Source: Rhodococcus koreensis (GTDB lineage: Bacteria > Actinomycetota > Actinomycetes > Mycobacteriales > Mycobacteriaceae). From it: 64,000 nucleotides of DNA. The stretch covers positions 7,901,501-7,965,500 of the forward strand of contig NZ_FNSV01000005.1 of NCBI RefSeq assembly GCF_900105905.1, written 5' to 3'. The notes under the pieces were generated by a model that worked only from the letters and a program-made list of their open reading frames with translations, made no database searches and had not been told where the DNA came from. Positions within the stretch are counted from its first letter, which is position 1. Each line of letters begins with the position of its first letter. This document shows positions 16,454 through 24,889 of the stretch, in pieces. The position numbers and the translations under genes were made by a program.

Positions 16454-17130
16454 CATACTTTTCCCGGCTGCTGCAGGTAGGCCAGGACGACGTCGCCGAT
16501 CATTGCGCGCAGGTGGGGGCGGTTCTCCGCGCCGGTGAGATCCCAGTCGAACAGCGCCTTGAACGTGTACCGATTCGCCACCCGGAAGACGCAGTACGAG
16601 CTGATGAGCATGTGGATGTCGAGCGCCGTCGTGTCGGTGCGGAAGATGCCCGCGTCCTGCCCCCGCTGGAGGATCCGATCGAGCGTGCGGATCGCCGGCG
16701 CCTGCGTCTCGGGGAGGCCCTCGGCCTGGACGAGGTTGACGCCGCGATTGGTGTTCTCGATCGCGACGAGGCGGATGAAATCGGGGTGCGCCTCGTGATG
16801 GTCGAACGTCAGCTCGGCGAGTGCCCGGATCGCCTCGGCCGGCTCGAGGTGGTCGACGTCGAGTTGGGACTCCTCGTAGCGAATCTCCTCGTAGGCGCGC
16901 TGCAGGACCGCCCGGTACAGGCCGTCCTTGTCGCCGAAGTAGTAGTAGAGCATCCGTTTCGTGGTGGCGGTCTTCGCCGCGATCTCGTCGATGCGGGCCC
17001 CGGTCAGGCCCTTGTCGGCGAACTCCGTCATCGCCACCCGCAGGATGTTCTCCCGGGTCTTCTCGGGATTGCGCGTGCGCTTGGCCGCCTGCTTCTCGGG
17101 GATGGCGCCCGTGGTCTCGCTTCGTGTCAT
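16453..17130 (-). CDS. TetR-family transcriptional regulator
   Basis: A 225-residue repressor with an N-terminal helix-turn-helix (residues about 25-75: TRENILRVAMTEFADKGLTGARIDEIAAKTATTKRMLYYYFGDKDG broken as usual for the family) and a C-terminal ligand-binding domain resembling the TetR_C class seen in aromatic-acid regulators. Start ATG 17130 has GGAG 8 nt upstream; a 46-codon open extension upstream overlaps the divergent promoter region and is rejected. It is divergent from the shikimate/quinate dehydrogenase gene, with an inverted repeat between them, and 122 nt upstream of the MHS carrier gene on the same strand. A role in sensing shikimate, quinate or a product is inferred. Confidence 0.85.
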   Translation of the reverse strand: MTRSETTGAIPEKQAAKRTRNPEKTRENILRVAMTEFADKGLTGARIDEIAAKTATTKRMLYYYFGDKDGLYRAVLQRAYEEIRYEESQLDVDHLEPAEAIRALAELTFDHHEAHPDFIRLVAIENTNRGVNLVQAEGLPETQAPAIRTLDRILQRGQDAGIFRTDTTALDIHMLISSYCVFRVANRYTFKALFDWDLTGAENRPHLRAMIGDVVLAYLQQPGKV

Positions 17131-17189
17131 TCCTGGAACTCCTGCCTGTGCTGTCTTCCGCGCGGTATGGAGGTATGCTACCGTGACAT

Positions 17190-17213
17190 AACTCACTAGA
17201 TAGTTAATTAGTT
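17190..17213. promoter_or_regulatory. Inverted repeat, probable TetR operator
   Basis: AACTCACTA (17190-17198) and TAATTAGTT (17205-17213) form an imperfect 9-bp inverted repeat (7 of 9 positions) around a 6-bp centre. It lies in the 109-bp space between the divergent TetR and dehydrogenase genes, is strikingly AT-rich for this genome, and is 27 bp upstream of the dehydrogenase start. Confidence 0.6.
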
Positions 17214-17239
17214 CTCGCCCTCTCCCGGAAGTGATCCCC

Positions 17240-18154
17240 ATGACCTCTCGTGACCTCGATGCCCCCACCGCCCGCCCGTCCTACCTGTGCGGTCTGATCG
17301 GCACCGGGATCTCGAAATCGCTGACCCCGCCGCTGCACGAGGCAGAGGGTCGCGCGCAGGGTCTCGGGTACGTCTACCGGATCCTCGACCTCGACACGCT
17401 GGGCATGGGTGTCGAGGGACTGCCGCGGCTCCTCGGCGCCGCCAAGCTCCTCGGATTCAACGGGCTCAACATCACGCATCCCTGCAAGCAGGCGATCATT
17501 CCGCTGCTCGACGACCTGTCCGACGACGCCCGCAAACTCGGCGCGGTCAACACGGTCCACATCGACGGCGGGCGCCTGATCGGCCACAACACCGACTGGT
17601 CCGGATTTGCGCGCAACATGGACGAGGGCCTCGAAGGCGCGCCGATGAACCGCGTCGTGCAACTCGGGGCGGGCGGGGCCGGAGCGGCCGTCGCCTATGC
17701 AGCCCTCACCCGGGGCGTCGGACACTTCACGATCATCGACGCCGACGCCACGCGCTCGACGGCTCTGCGCGACTCGCTCGCCGAACTGTTCCCGGACCGG
17801 GAGATCCAGGCAGGCGACCTCGCCGCCGTTCCCGCCGCGGTCGGTGCGGCCCAGGGTCTCATCCACGCGACGCCGATCGGCATGGCGGCACACCCCGGCA
17901 TGGCACTCGACGCCGCACTGCTGCGCCCCGACCTGTGGGTCGCGGATGTCGTCTACCGTCCGGCCGAGACCGAACTCCTCCGCCGCGCCCGTGAAATCGG
18001 CGCCCGGACGCTGAGCGGAATCGGCATGACCATCGGTCAGGCCGTCGACTCCTTCCGGATCTTCACCGGCCTCGAACCGGACGCCCAGCGGATGCGTGAG
18101 TACATGGGTCTGCTGTTGGAAGCGGAGGACGCCGCCGCGCTCGCGGGCGCGTAA
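17240..18154 (+). CDS. Shikimate/quinate dehydrogenase, catabolic type
   Basis: A 304-residue AroE-superfamily enzyme. Substrate-binding elements are ISKSLTPPLHE (in place of the biosynthetic SxSPxxHN), GFNGLNITHPCKQ with the catalytic Lys, and GHNTDWSGF with the catalytic Asp; the cofactor site is LGAGGAGAAVAYA followed by an acidic IIDAD that favours NAD over NADP. That, together with its regulator and the adjacent protocatechuate pathway, points to catabolic oxidation of shikimate or quinate (as QsuD in Corynebacterium) rather than aromatic amino acid synthesis. ATG 17240 is preferred to GTG 17231 because GGAAG lies 8 nt upstream. Confidence 0.85.
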   Translation: MTSRDLDAPTARPSYLCGLIGTGISKSLTPPLHEAEGRAQGLGYVYRILDLDTLGMGVEGLPRLLGAAKLLGFNGLNITHPCKQAIIPLLDDLSDDARKLGAVNTVHIDGGRLIGHNTDWSGFARNMDEGLEGAPMNRVVQLGAGGAGAAVAYAALTRGVGHFTIIDADATRSTALRDSLAELFPDREIQAGDLAAVPAAVGAAQGLIHATPIGMAAHPGMALDAALLRPDLWVADVVYRPAETELLRRAREIGARTLSGIGMTIGQAVDSFRIFTGLEPDAQRMREYMGLLLEAEDAAALAGA

Positions 18155-18191
18155 GGCCCGCGTCTGCCACACGGCGGCGCAGACTGTCACG

Positions 18192-18683
18192 GTGAGGTTA
18201 TTGCTGCTCGCCGACACTCATGTCCCGAAACGGGCGCGAGACCTGCCCGCCCGGGTGTGGGACGAGGTCGACCGCGCCGACGTGGTGATCCACGCCGGCG
18301 ACTGGGTCGATCTCCCCACGTTCGAGGCGCTGCGCTCACGCTCGGCGCGACTCGTGGCGTGCTGGGGCAACAACGACGGCGACGACCTGCGGGCCCTGAT
18401 GCCGGAGCGAGCCGACGTGACCCTGGACGGTGTGCGCATCACCGTCGTGCACGAGACCGGGGCCGCCGCTGGCAGGGAGAAACGGATGTCGGCCGCCTTC
18501 CCGGACACCGACGTCCTGGTCTTCGGGCACAGCCACATTCCCTGGGACACCACCACGGAAACCGGTCTGCGACTGCTGAACCCGGGATCGCCGACCGATC
18601 GGCGGCGTCAGCCGCACTGCACGTACCTGACCGCCACCGTGCGCGACGGGGAACTCGGCGACGTGGAGTTGCACCGGTTGTGA
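18192..18683 (+). CDS. YfcE/MJ0936-type metallophosphoesterase
   Basis: A 163-residue calcineurin-like phosphoesterase, compact like the YfcE phosphodiesterases. The five metal-binding blocks are visible: LLADTH near the N-terminus, IHAGDW, WGNNDGDD, VVHETG and VFGHSHIPWD. Starts with GTG 18192; the reading frame is open further upstream but overlaps the dehydrogenase gene. Substrate unknown; family members hydrolyse phosphodiesters and cyclic nucleotides in vitro. It follows the shikimate/quinate dehydrogenase after 37 nt and is closed by a strong terminator, so the two may be co-transcribed. Confidence 0.78.
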   Translation: MRLLLLADTHVPKRARDLPARVWDEVDRADVVIHAGDWVDLPTFEALRSRSARLVACWGNNDGDDLRALMPERADVTLDGVRITVVHETGAAAGREKRMSAAFPDTDVLVFGHSHIPWDTTTETGLRLLNPGSPTDRRRQPHCTYLTATVRDGELGDVELHRL

Positions 18684-18693
18684 CCGGCCCCGG

Positions 18694-18738
18694 ACGCACA
18701 TCGGCGAGCAGGCCCGGAGCCTGCTCGCCGATGTGCGT
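18694..18738. terminator. Bidirectional terminator between phosphodiesterase gene and pcaF
   Basis: A perfect 20-bp inverted repeat (18694-18713 pairing with 18719-18738) with a 5-nt loop sits in the 73-bp gap between the convergent genes. It is the strongest hairpin seen in the window. Confidence 0.88.
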
Positions 18739-18756
18739 GCGCTGAAAGCCGCTGGA

Positions 18757-19968
18757 TCAGACCCGCTCGAACACCGCGGCCAGTCCCTGACCGCCGCCGA
18801 TGCACATCGTCTCGAGCCCGTAGCGGGATTCGCGACGGTCCATCTCCCGCAGGAGGGTGGCGAGGATGCGACCGCCGGTGGCTCCGACGGGGTGCCCGAG
18901 CGAGATGCCGGACCCGTTGGGGTTGAGGCGTTCGTCGGTGGGGTCGAGGTCCCAGCTGCGGAGGACGGCGAGGGTCTGCGCGGCGAAGGCCTCGTTCAGT
19001 TCGATGACACCCAGGTCGGACAGTGACAGTCCGAGCTGACCGAGCGCCTTCTCCGTGGCGGGCACCGGGCCGATGCCCATGGTGCGCGGCGGGACCCCGG
19101 CCACGGCCCACGACGCCATCCGGGCGAGGGGCTTCAGTCCCAGTTCCTTCGCCTTCTCGGCGGTCGTCACGATGCACACGGCGGCGCCGTCGTTCTGTCC
19201 GCTGGCGTTGCCGGCGGTGACGGTGGAGGCGGAGTCGATCTTGGAGCGGATGGCGCGAAGCTTGGACAGCGACTCCACCGTGGTGTCGGCGCGCGGGTGC
19301 TCGTCCTTGTCGACGACGAGCGGGTCCGACTTGCGTTGCGGTACCGTCACTCCGACGATCTCCTCGGCGAAGCGCCCCGATTCCTGCGCGGCGACGGCCC
19401 GCTGGTGCGACTGCACGGCGAGCGCGTCCTGGTCCTCACGGCTGATGTCGAACTCGGCGCGCAGGTTTTCGGCGGTCTCGATCATGCCGCCGGGCACGGG
19501 GAAGTTCGCGCCGCCGGCGGTGACGCGGGCGCGGGCGAGCCGGTCGGCGAGTTGCACCCCTTCGCCCTTGACGCCCCAGCGGATGTTGGGGTTGGTGTAG
19601 AACTCGGCCTGGCTCATGGATTCGGCGCCGCCGGCGAGCACGAGGTCGTTGCCGCCGGACGCCACCTGCAGCACGGCGGTGATGACGGCCTGCAGACCGG
19701 ATCCGCAGCGGCGATCCACCTGCATGCCGGGGACGTCGATGCCGAGTCCGGCGTCGAGGGCGGCGATCCGGCCGAGGGCCGGGGCCTCTCCGCCCGGGGA
19801 CGCCTGACCGAGGATGACGTCGTCGATCTGGCTGCCGTCGATGCCGGTGCGTTCGACGAGCGCCGTGATGACGGTGGCGGCGAGGCTCTGGGGAGTGATG
19901 TCCTTGAACACTCCGCCGAACCGCCCGACCGGCGTCCGGAGGGGCTCGCAGATGACGACGTCACGCAT
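18757..19968 (-). CDS. pcaF: 3-Oxoadipyl-CoA thiolase
   Basis: Cleaves 3-oxoadipyl-CoA to succinyl-CoA and acetyl-CoA, the last step of the beta-ketoadipate pathway. The 403-residue thiolase shows all catalytic residues: Cys88 in DRRCGSGLQA, His359 in SLGHPVGATG and Cys389 in ETMCIGGGQG. It is the last gene of the minus-strand pca operon, 33 nt after pcaR. A general acetyl-CoA acetyltransferase would look similar; the operon context settles the call. Confidence 0.9.
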   Translation of the reverse strand: MRDVVICEPLRTPVGRFGGVFKDITPQSLAATVITALVERTGIDGSQIDDVILGQASPGGEAPALGRIAALDAGLGIDVPGMQVDRRCGSGLQAVITAVLQVASGGNDLVLAGGAESMSQAEFYTNPNIRWGVKGEGVQLADRLARARVTAGGANFPVPGGMIETAENLRAEFDISREDQDALAVQSHQRAVAAQESGRFAEEIVGVTVPQRKSDPLVVDKDEHPRADTTVESLSKLRAIRSKIDSASTVTAGNASGQNDGAAVCIVTTAEKAKELGLKPLARMASWAVAGVPPRTMGIGPVPATEKALGQLGLSLSDLGVIELNEAFAAQTLAVLRSWDLDPTDERLNPNGSGISLGHPVGATGGRILATLLREMDRRESRYGLETMCIGGGQGLAAVFERV

Positions 19969-20001
19969 GGAAAGGCCTTTCGTGAAGATTCCTCGCCACC
20001 G

Positions 20002-20799
20002 TCAACGGTTGACGGTGGCGAGGTCCTGTTCGATGTCGGTTGCGGTGACCCGCAGCGACGGGATGAGATCGGAATGCAGATCCTCGAGGCTGTACCGCGC
20101 GGCCGGCGTGGAGATGTTCACCGCGGCGACGGTGAGCCCGGAGGCGTTGCGGATCGGTGCGGCCATCGACCGCAGGCCCGCCTCGAGTTCCTGGTCGAGA
20201 ACACAGATGCCGTCCGCGCGGACCGCGAGAATCGCGGCCTTCAGCTCGTCGCGGGCCGTGATCGTGCGCTCGGTGAGCCGCTGGATGTCGAGCTTCTCGA
20301 GGTACGCGTCGAGTTCGTCGTCGGGCAGTCCCGCCAGCAGGACCCGTCCCATCGAGGTGGCGTACGCCGGGAGCCGGGTGCCGATGGTGATACCCACCGT
20401 CATGATCCGGCTGACGGGCACACGGGCGACGTACACGATGTCGGCGCCGTCGAGGATCGACACCGACGACGACTCGTGGACCTTGTGGCTCAACTTCTCG
20501 AGGTGCGGCTGCGCGACCTCCGGCAGCGACAGACTCGACAGGTAGCTGTACCCGAGTTCGAGGACCCGCGGGGTGAGCCAGAATGCGGAACCGTCCGTGG
20601 CCACGTAGCCGAGTTCGACGAGGGTGAGCAGGAACCGGCGCGCGGTGGCGCGGGTCAGGTCGGTGGCGCGGGCGACGTCGCTGAGCGTGCGCCGCTGATT
20701 CTGGTGATCGAAGCAGCGGATCACGGCCAGGCCCCGGGCCAGCGATTGCACGTAGTCGGGGGACGGGAGGATCTTCTCCGTCGGTTCGGTGGCTGTCAT
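20002..20799 (-). CDS. pcaR: IclR-family regulator of the protocatechuate pathway
   Basis: A 265-residue IclR-type regulator: an N-terminal winged helix (about 17-75: YVQSLARGLAVIRCFDHQNQ; LTRATARRFLLTLVELGYV) and a C-terminal effector domain (about 95-255) with the typical YATSMGRVLLAGL segment. Homologues named PcaR/PcaU/PobR control pca genes, usually as activators responding to beta-ketoadipate or protocatechuate. The gene is embedded in its own operon, starting at ATG 20799, which overlaps the pcaL stop codon by 4 bp (ATGA). The longer open frame back to 21447 is shadow of pcaL. Confidence 0.9.
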   Translation of the reverse strand: MTATEPTEKILPSPDYVQSLARGLAVIRCFDHQNQRRTLSDVARATDLTRATARRFLLTLVELGYVATDGSAFWLTPRVLELGYSYLSSLSLPEVAQPHLEKLSHKVHESSSVSILDGADIVYVARVPVSRIMTVGITIGTRLPAYATSMGRVLLAGLPDDELDAYLEKLDIQRLTERTITARDELKAAILAVRADGICVLDQELEAGLRSMAAPIRNASGLTVAAVNISTPAARYSLEDLHSDLIPSLRVTATDIEQDLATVNR

Positions 20800-21989
20800 G
20801 TCTGCGAATCCTCCACTGTCGGCTCGGCGGCCAGGTCGGCGAGGGCCTGCTTGCCGAGGGCGAACCCGAGATTGCTGTTGGGCACTCCCGCGTAGACGGC
20901 GGTGTGGAGGAGCACTTCGCCGATGGTGTCGGCGTCGACGCCCGCGCGGAGGGCGGCCCGGATGTGCATGTCGAGTTCGTGCTCGTTGCCGACCGCGGTG
21001 AGGACGGCGATCGTGAGCAGCCGGCGCAGTTCGTGGTCCAGCCCGGGGCGCGACCAGATGTCGCCCCACGCGGTGCGGGTGATGAAGTCCTGGAACGGTG
21101 CCGTGAAGTCGGTGGTCCCCGCGACGGAGCGGTCCACGTGGGCGTCGCCGAGCACCGAGCGGCGCACGGTCATGCCCTGTGCGTGCGCGGCGCGTCGTCC
21201 GCGCGCGTATCCGCCGCCGGCGATGTGTTCGCGCAGCAGCGCCGTGACGGCGCCCGCCTGCTCGAGGTTCGCGACGTGGGCGGCGGGGGAGAGCACCTCG
21301 AACCGGGCGCCGGTGATGCCGTCCGCGAGGACCTGCATGACCGACGGCGGGGTGGACGGATCCTCCTCGCCCGCGATCACCAGTGTCGGTGCGCTGATCC
21401 GGGCGAGGTCGGCGGTGAAGTCCCAGTCGGCGAGGGCGTCGCAGCACGCGGCGTATCCCTCGGGCGACGTCGACGCGATCATGTCGCGGTAGTGCCGGAC
21501 GAATTCGGGGTCCCGCTTGGCCAGGCCCTCACTGAACCAGCGTGCGACGACGGCATCGGCGAGCGATTCGGGGCCCTCGGCGCGCGACGCGGCGGCCCGT
21601 TCGATCCATCCCTGCGGTTCGCCGAACTTCGCGGCGGTGCACAGCAGCGACAGCGACAGCACCCGCCGCGGGGTGTGCGCGCCGAGCCACTGGGCGATCG
21701 CGCCGCCCATGGACAGTCCGACGAAGTGGGCGGCGTCGACTCCGAGGGAGTCGAGCAGTGCGAGAACATCCTCGGACAGTTCGCGGACGGAGTACGGCCC
21801 GTCCGGTGCGGGCGACTCGCCGTGGCCCCGCTGATCGACGGCGACGACCCGGCATTCGTCGGACAGCGCCGCGATCTGCGGGTCCCACATGGACCGGTTG
21901 GAGCCGAGCGATCCGAGCAGGACGACGACGGGGGCGTCGGCCGCGCCGCTGCGGGGTCCGGAGATTTCGTGTGCAAGTGCGACTGTCAT
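20796..21989 (-). CDS. pcaL: Fused 3-oxoadipate enol-lactonase / 4-carboxymuconolactone decarboxylase
   Basis: A 397-residue fusion. Residues about 1-260 are an alpha/beta hydrolase (PcaD): the nucleophile Ser93 in VGLSMGGAIAQ, an acidic residue in GEEDPSTPP, and His in SPAAHVANLE. Residues about 285-390 are a carboxymuconolactone decarboxylase (PcaC) domain with RTAWGDIWSRPGLD and NEHELDMHIRAAL. The two steps convert gamma-carboxymuconolactone to beta-ketoadipate. This PcaL fusion is known from Rhodococcus and Streptomyces. ATG 21989 overlaps the pcaB stop by 4 bp; the upstream open frame to 23252 is arginine-rich shadow of pcaB. Confidence 0.92.
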   Translation of the reverse strand: MTVALAHEISGPRSGAADAPVVVLLGSLGSNRSMWDPQIAALSDECRVVAVDQRGHGESPAPDGPYSVRELSEDVLALLDSLGVDAAHFVGLSMGGAIAQWLGAHTPRRVLSLSLLCTAAKFGEPQGWIERAAASRAEGPESLADAVVARWFSEGLAKRDPEFVRHYRDMIASTSPEGYAACCDALADWDFTADLARISAPTLVIAGEEDPSTPPSVMQVLADGITGARFEVLSPAAHVANLEQAGAVTALLREHIAGGGYARGRRAAHAQGMTVRRSVLGDAHVDRSVAGTTDFTAPFQDFITRTAWGDIWSRPGLDHELRRLLTIAVLTAVGNEHELDMHIRAALRAGVDADTIGEVLLHTAVYAGVPNSNLGFALGKQALADLAAEPTVEDSQT

Positions 21990-23338
21990 CGCGTTCCTTC
22001 CCGGCCGCGGGCCACTGTGTCCAGTGCGCGGTCGACGATGTCGTGGGCGTGGCCGAGGTACCCGGCAGGGTCGAGCAGGGCGCGGATCTCGTCCGCAGGC
22101 AGGTATTCGAGGAGCCCCGGATCCTCGTCGAGTCGGTGCCCGCTCCGGCAGGCGGCGGTGACGAGGTCCCGCGCGTTGTCGGTGTGGGCGGACAGGGCTC
22201 CGGTGACCCGTTCCGCGAGGAGCAGGCCGCCGGTGATGTCGAGGTTGCGGGCCATCGCGTCGGGGTGGACGTTCAGTCCGCCGAGCGAGTCGGCGATCCG
22301 CGCGACGGCGCCACCGGTGAGGCGCAGCAGGTCCGTGAGCGTTTCCCACTCGGCATGCCAGGGGCCGGCGGCGCGCTGCTGCTCGTGATCCATCGAGCCG
22401 AGGATCGTCGCGACGAGTCCCGGGGTGCGGCGGGCCGCGGCGCGGGCGGCGATCGCGGCCACCGGATTGCGTTTGTGCGGCATGGCCGAAGAACCGCCGG
22501 GCGACCCTTCGCTGACCTCGGCGACCTCGGTGGACGACAGGAACACGAGGTCGGTGGCGATCTTCGACACCGCGCCCGCGGCCGTTCCGAGCGCCGACGC
22601 GAGCAGTGCGATGCGGGTGCGGTCGGTGTGCCAGGGCACGTCCTGGCGTGCGAGTCCGAGTTCGTCGGCGAGGATGTCGGCGACGTCGAGGCCGTGCGGG
22701 TAGAGCGCGGCGGACGTGCCGGCCGCGCCGCCCAATTGCACGGGAAGGCCGTCGAGTGCGTCGAACAGTGCGCGAGAAGCCCTGTGCAGTGCGGTCATCC
22801 ACCCGGCGGCGAGGACGCCGAACGTGGTGGGCAAGGCCTGCTGGCCCAGGGTGCGGCCGGCGATCGGGGTGCCGCGCTGGGCCCGCGAGAGGGCCTCGGC
22901 GCACAGCACCGCCTCGTCGAGGGACGCCAGTACGTGCGCGCCCGACCGGCGGCACAGCAGCATCAGGGCCGTGTCGAGAATGTCCTGACTCGTGGCGCCC
23001 TTGTGCACGTGGCCTCCGGGCACCCCGGCCTCGGTGGCCGCGACCTCGCTGCGGAGCAGTTTCACCAGCGGGATCACCGGATTGCCACCCGCGGCCGCCG
23101 CGTCGCCGAGGGCCCCGACGTCCACGGAGCCGTCGGCGACGATTCGCGCGAACACGGAGGAGATCGCGTCGGCGGACGCGGCGGGGATGACGCCGCACTT
23201 CGCCTCCGCCCGGGCCAGTGCCCCCTCGACCTCGACCATCGCGGTGACCCACGCCCGGTCGGAGAGCAGCGCCGACAACTCGCCGGCACCGAACGTCGGA
23301 TCGAACAGGGCACCCCGGGAGGTCTCCGGAGAGTTCAC
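21986..23338 (-). CDS. pcaB: 3-Carboxy-cis,cis-muconate cycloisomerase
   Basis: Lactonises 3-carboxy-cis,cis-muconate to gamma-carboxymuconolactone. The 450-residue protein belongs to the fumarase/argininosuccinate lyase superfamily, with the signature GSSAMPHKRNP and the GGHVHKGATSQDILDTA segment. Two GTG starts are possible; GTG 23338 has AAAGG 8 nt upstream and is chosen over GTG 23347, which is only 1 nt away from it. It is followed by pcaL with a 4-bp overlap and lies 29 nt after pcaG. Confidence 0.9.
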   Translation of the reverse strand: MNSPETSRGALFDPTFGAGELSALLSDRAWVTAMVEVEGALARAEAKCGVIPAASADAISSVFARIVADGSVDVGALGDAAAAGGNPVIPLVKLLRSEVAATEAGVPGGHVHKGATSQDILDTALMLLCRRSGAHVLASLDEAVLCAEALSRAQRGTPIAGRTLGQQALPTTFGVLAAGWMTALHRASRALFDALDGLPVQLGGAAGTSAALYPHGLDVADILADELGLARQDVPWHTDRTRIALLASALGTAAGAVSKIATDLVFLSSTEVAEVSEGSPGGSSAMPHKRNPVAAIAARAAARRTPGLVATILGSMDHEQQRAAGPWHAEWETLTDLLRLTGGAVARIADSLGGLNVHPDAMARNLDITGGLLLAERVTGALSAHTDNARDLVTAACRSGHRLDEDPGLLEYLPADEIRALLDPAGYLGHAHDIVDRALDTVARGREGTR

Positions 23339-23367
23339 ACGCGACACCTTTCTGGGTTTGCGGCCGA

Positions 23368-24009
23368 TTACAGGGCGAAGAACGGGGTTTCCCGTCCGTC
23401 CGTGTCCTGCACGTGAATCGTCAGGTGGTATCCGCGATCGGTCTTCTCCGCGATCAGCTTGGGGCGGTCGGCTTCCGGGACGGCGGCGAGCACGGGGTCC
23501 GATGCGTGGGCGTCCGTATCCTCCGGGAAGTAGAGGCGCGTGTACAGGCGCTCGAGCATGCCGCGGGCGAAGAGCCCGACGTTGATGTGCGGGGCCTCGA
23601 CTGCGCCGTCCTCGGCGGGGAGAGTGCCCGGCTTGACGGTGTGCACCACGATCGTGCCGCTCTCGTCGGCGAACACGCGTGCCAGGCTGCGGAATCCGGC
23701 GGGAGTCGCCTCGGCGGCACCGCGGGGATCGGCAGGACTGTCGAACCGCCCCGCGGCATCTGCCTGCCAGGTTTCGATCATCGCGTCGCCGATGGGCTGA
23801 CCGGCGCCGTCGATGACGTTGAAGGACACGTCGATTCGTCCGGGAGCATCCTCGGGGACGGCGTCGCCGCTATTCTCCCACGTGGGGAACAGGCCGATGT
23901 GGACGTACGGGCCGACGGTCTGGGACGGGGTGACGCCGAACGGCACCTCGTCCTGGCTCTTGGCGAAGACCGGGTAGCGCGGGGCGTCCGGGTTCTGGGT
24001 GTCGATCAT
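23368..24009 (-). CDS. pcaG: Protocatechuate 3,4-dioxygenase, alpha subunit
   Basis: The structural alpha subunit of the intradiol dioxygenase that opens the protocatechuate ring. 213 residues, beginning MIDTQNPDAPRYPVF, with the family beta-sandwich core (SQTVGPYVHIGL; IETWQADAAGRFDSP; EAPHINVGLFARG; LYTRLYFPED). Unlike the beta subunit it lacks the iron-binding Tyr/His set (NVGLFARG replaces the His-x-His motif), as usual for PcaG. ATG 24009 overlaps the pcaH stop by one base (TGATG); the open frame beyond it belongs to pcaH out of frame. Confidence 0.92.
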   Translation of the reverse strand: MIDTQNPDAPRYPVFAKSQDEVPFGVTPSQTVGPYVHIGLFPTWENSGDAVPEDAPGRIDVSFNVIDGAGQPIGDAMIETWQADAAGRFDSPADPRGAAEATPAGFRSLARVFADESGTIVVHTVKPGTLPAEDGAVEAPHINVGLFARGMLERLYTRLYFPEDTDAHASDPVLAAVPEADRPKLIAEKTDRGYHLTIHVQDTDGRETPFFAL

Positions 24010-24737
24010 CAGTGGCCCTCCGTCTTGTTGAACGGCGTGTCCTCGAACGGGGTGGCGTCCTGGCCGCGCAGGACGATGTCGAACTTGAATCCGACGGCCC
24101 AGTTCTCGCGGGTCTGGTCGTAGTCGAACGTGCTGATCATCCGCTCGCGCGCCGCTTCGGGCACCGAGTTGTAGATCGGGTCCTGGAAGAAGAACGGATC
24201 GTCCGGGAAGTACATCTGCGTGACCAGGCGCTGGGTGAACGCCTGACCGAAGAGGGAGAAGTGGATGTGTGCGGGCCGCCACGCGTTGTGGTGGTTGCCC
24301 CACGGGTACGCGCCGGGCTTGATCGTCGTGAACTCGTAGTGGCCCTGCTTGTCGGTCAGGCAGCGCGCGACACCGTTGAAGTGGGGGTCGAGCGGCGCGG
24401 GCCAGGAGTCGTTCTTGTGGCGGTAGCGGCCGCCGGCGTTGGCCTGCCACACCTCGAGGAGGGTGTCGGGGATGGGCTTCCCGGCGCTGTCGAGGACCCG
24501 GCCGTGGACGATGATCCGCTGACCCTGGGCCTCGCCGCCGTTGGCGCGGGTCATGTCGTTCTCACCCTTGGTGACGTCGGCGTCGCCGAAGACCGGACCG
24601 GTGATCTCGCCGAGTCGCTGCGGGATCAGGATCAGGTCGTTCTTGGGGCTGCGCAGCCGAGTCGTCTTGTACTCGGGGAACAGCAGCGGGGCATTGGCTT
24701 CGTGCCCGGCTTGGTAGTGGGCTGGCAGATGCAGCAT
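24009..24737 (-). CDS. pcaH: Protocatechuate 3,4-dioxygenase, beta (catalytic) subunit
   Basis: 242 residues; binds the catalytic non-haem Fe(III) and cleaves protocatechuate to 3-carboxy-cis,cis-muconate with O2. The four iron ligands are recognisable as Tyr105 (GGRYRHKND), Tyr144 (AYPWGNHH), His157 and His159 (PAHIHF); their spacing of 39, 13 and 2 residues is the same as in the Pseudomonas enzyme. A GAGGA site lies 9 nt before the ATG. It is the first gene of the minus-strand pcaHGBLRF operon and is divergent from pcaIJ. Confidence 0.94.
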   Translation of the reverse strand: MLHLPAHYQAGHEANAPLLFPEYKTTRLRSPKNDLILIPQRLGEITGPVFGDADVTKGENDMTRANGGEAQGQRIIVHGRVLDSAGKPIPDTLLEVWQANAGGRYRHKNDSWPAPLDPHFNGVARCLTDKQGHYEFTTIKPGAYPWGNHHNAWRPAHIHFSLFGQAFTQRLVTQMYFPDDPFFFQDPIYNSVPEAARERMISTFDYDQTRENWAVGFKFDIVLRGQDATPFEDTPFNKTEGH

Positions 24738-24852
24738 GGAAGAAGATCCTCACGTTCTCGATGTGAACAGTCGGCCGCTATTCGCACATAGTAGTCGCGT
24801 TCTGTGATGGGGCCAATAGGCGGGGCGCAATATGTTCGCAATGTGGATGGGT

Positions 24853-24882
24853 GTTCACTACTCGAACATTTTGCGGTAGCCT
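24853..24882 (+). promoter_or_regulatory. pcaI promoter with a PcaR-like site
   Basis: TAGCCT (24877-24882) lies 7 nt upstream of the pcaI ATG, so the mRNA may be leaderless. The sequence 17 bp upstream (TTCACT, 24854-24859) would be the -35 region and is part of GTTCACTACTCGAAC (24853-24867), which matches the Pseudomonas PcaR site GTTCGATAATCGCAC, as I remember it, at 11 of 15 positions. A second TGTTCGCA element lies upstream at about 24834-24841. Confidence 0.5.
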
Positions 24883-24889
24883 GGGTCAC

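Noticed and set aside
20799..23252. Apparent giant fusions extending pcaR, pcaL, iolD and folC upstream
   Set aside because: The extensions are arginine-rich out-of-frame shadows; ATGA or GTGA overlaps and recognised N-termini fix the real starts.
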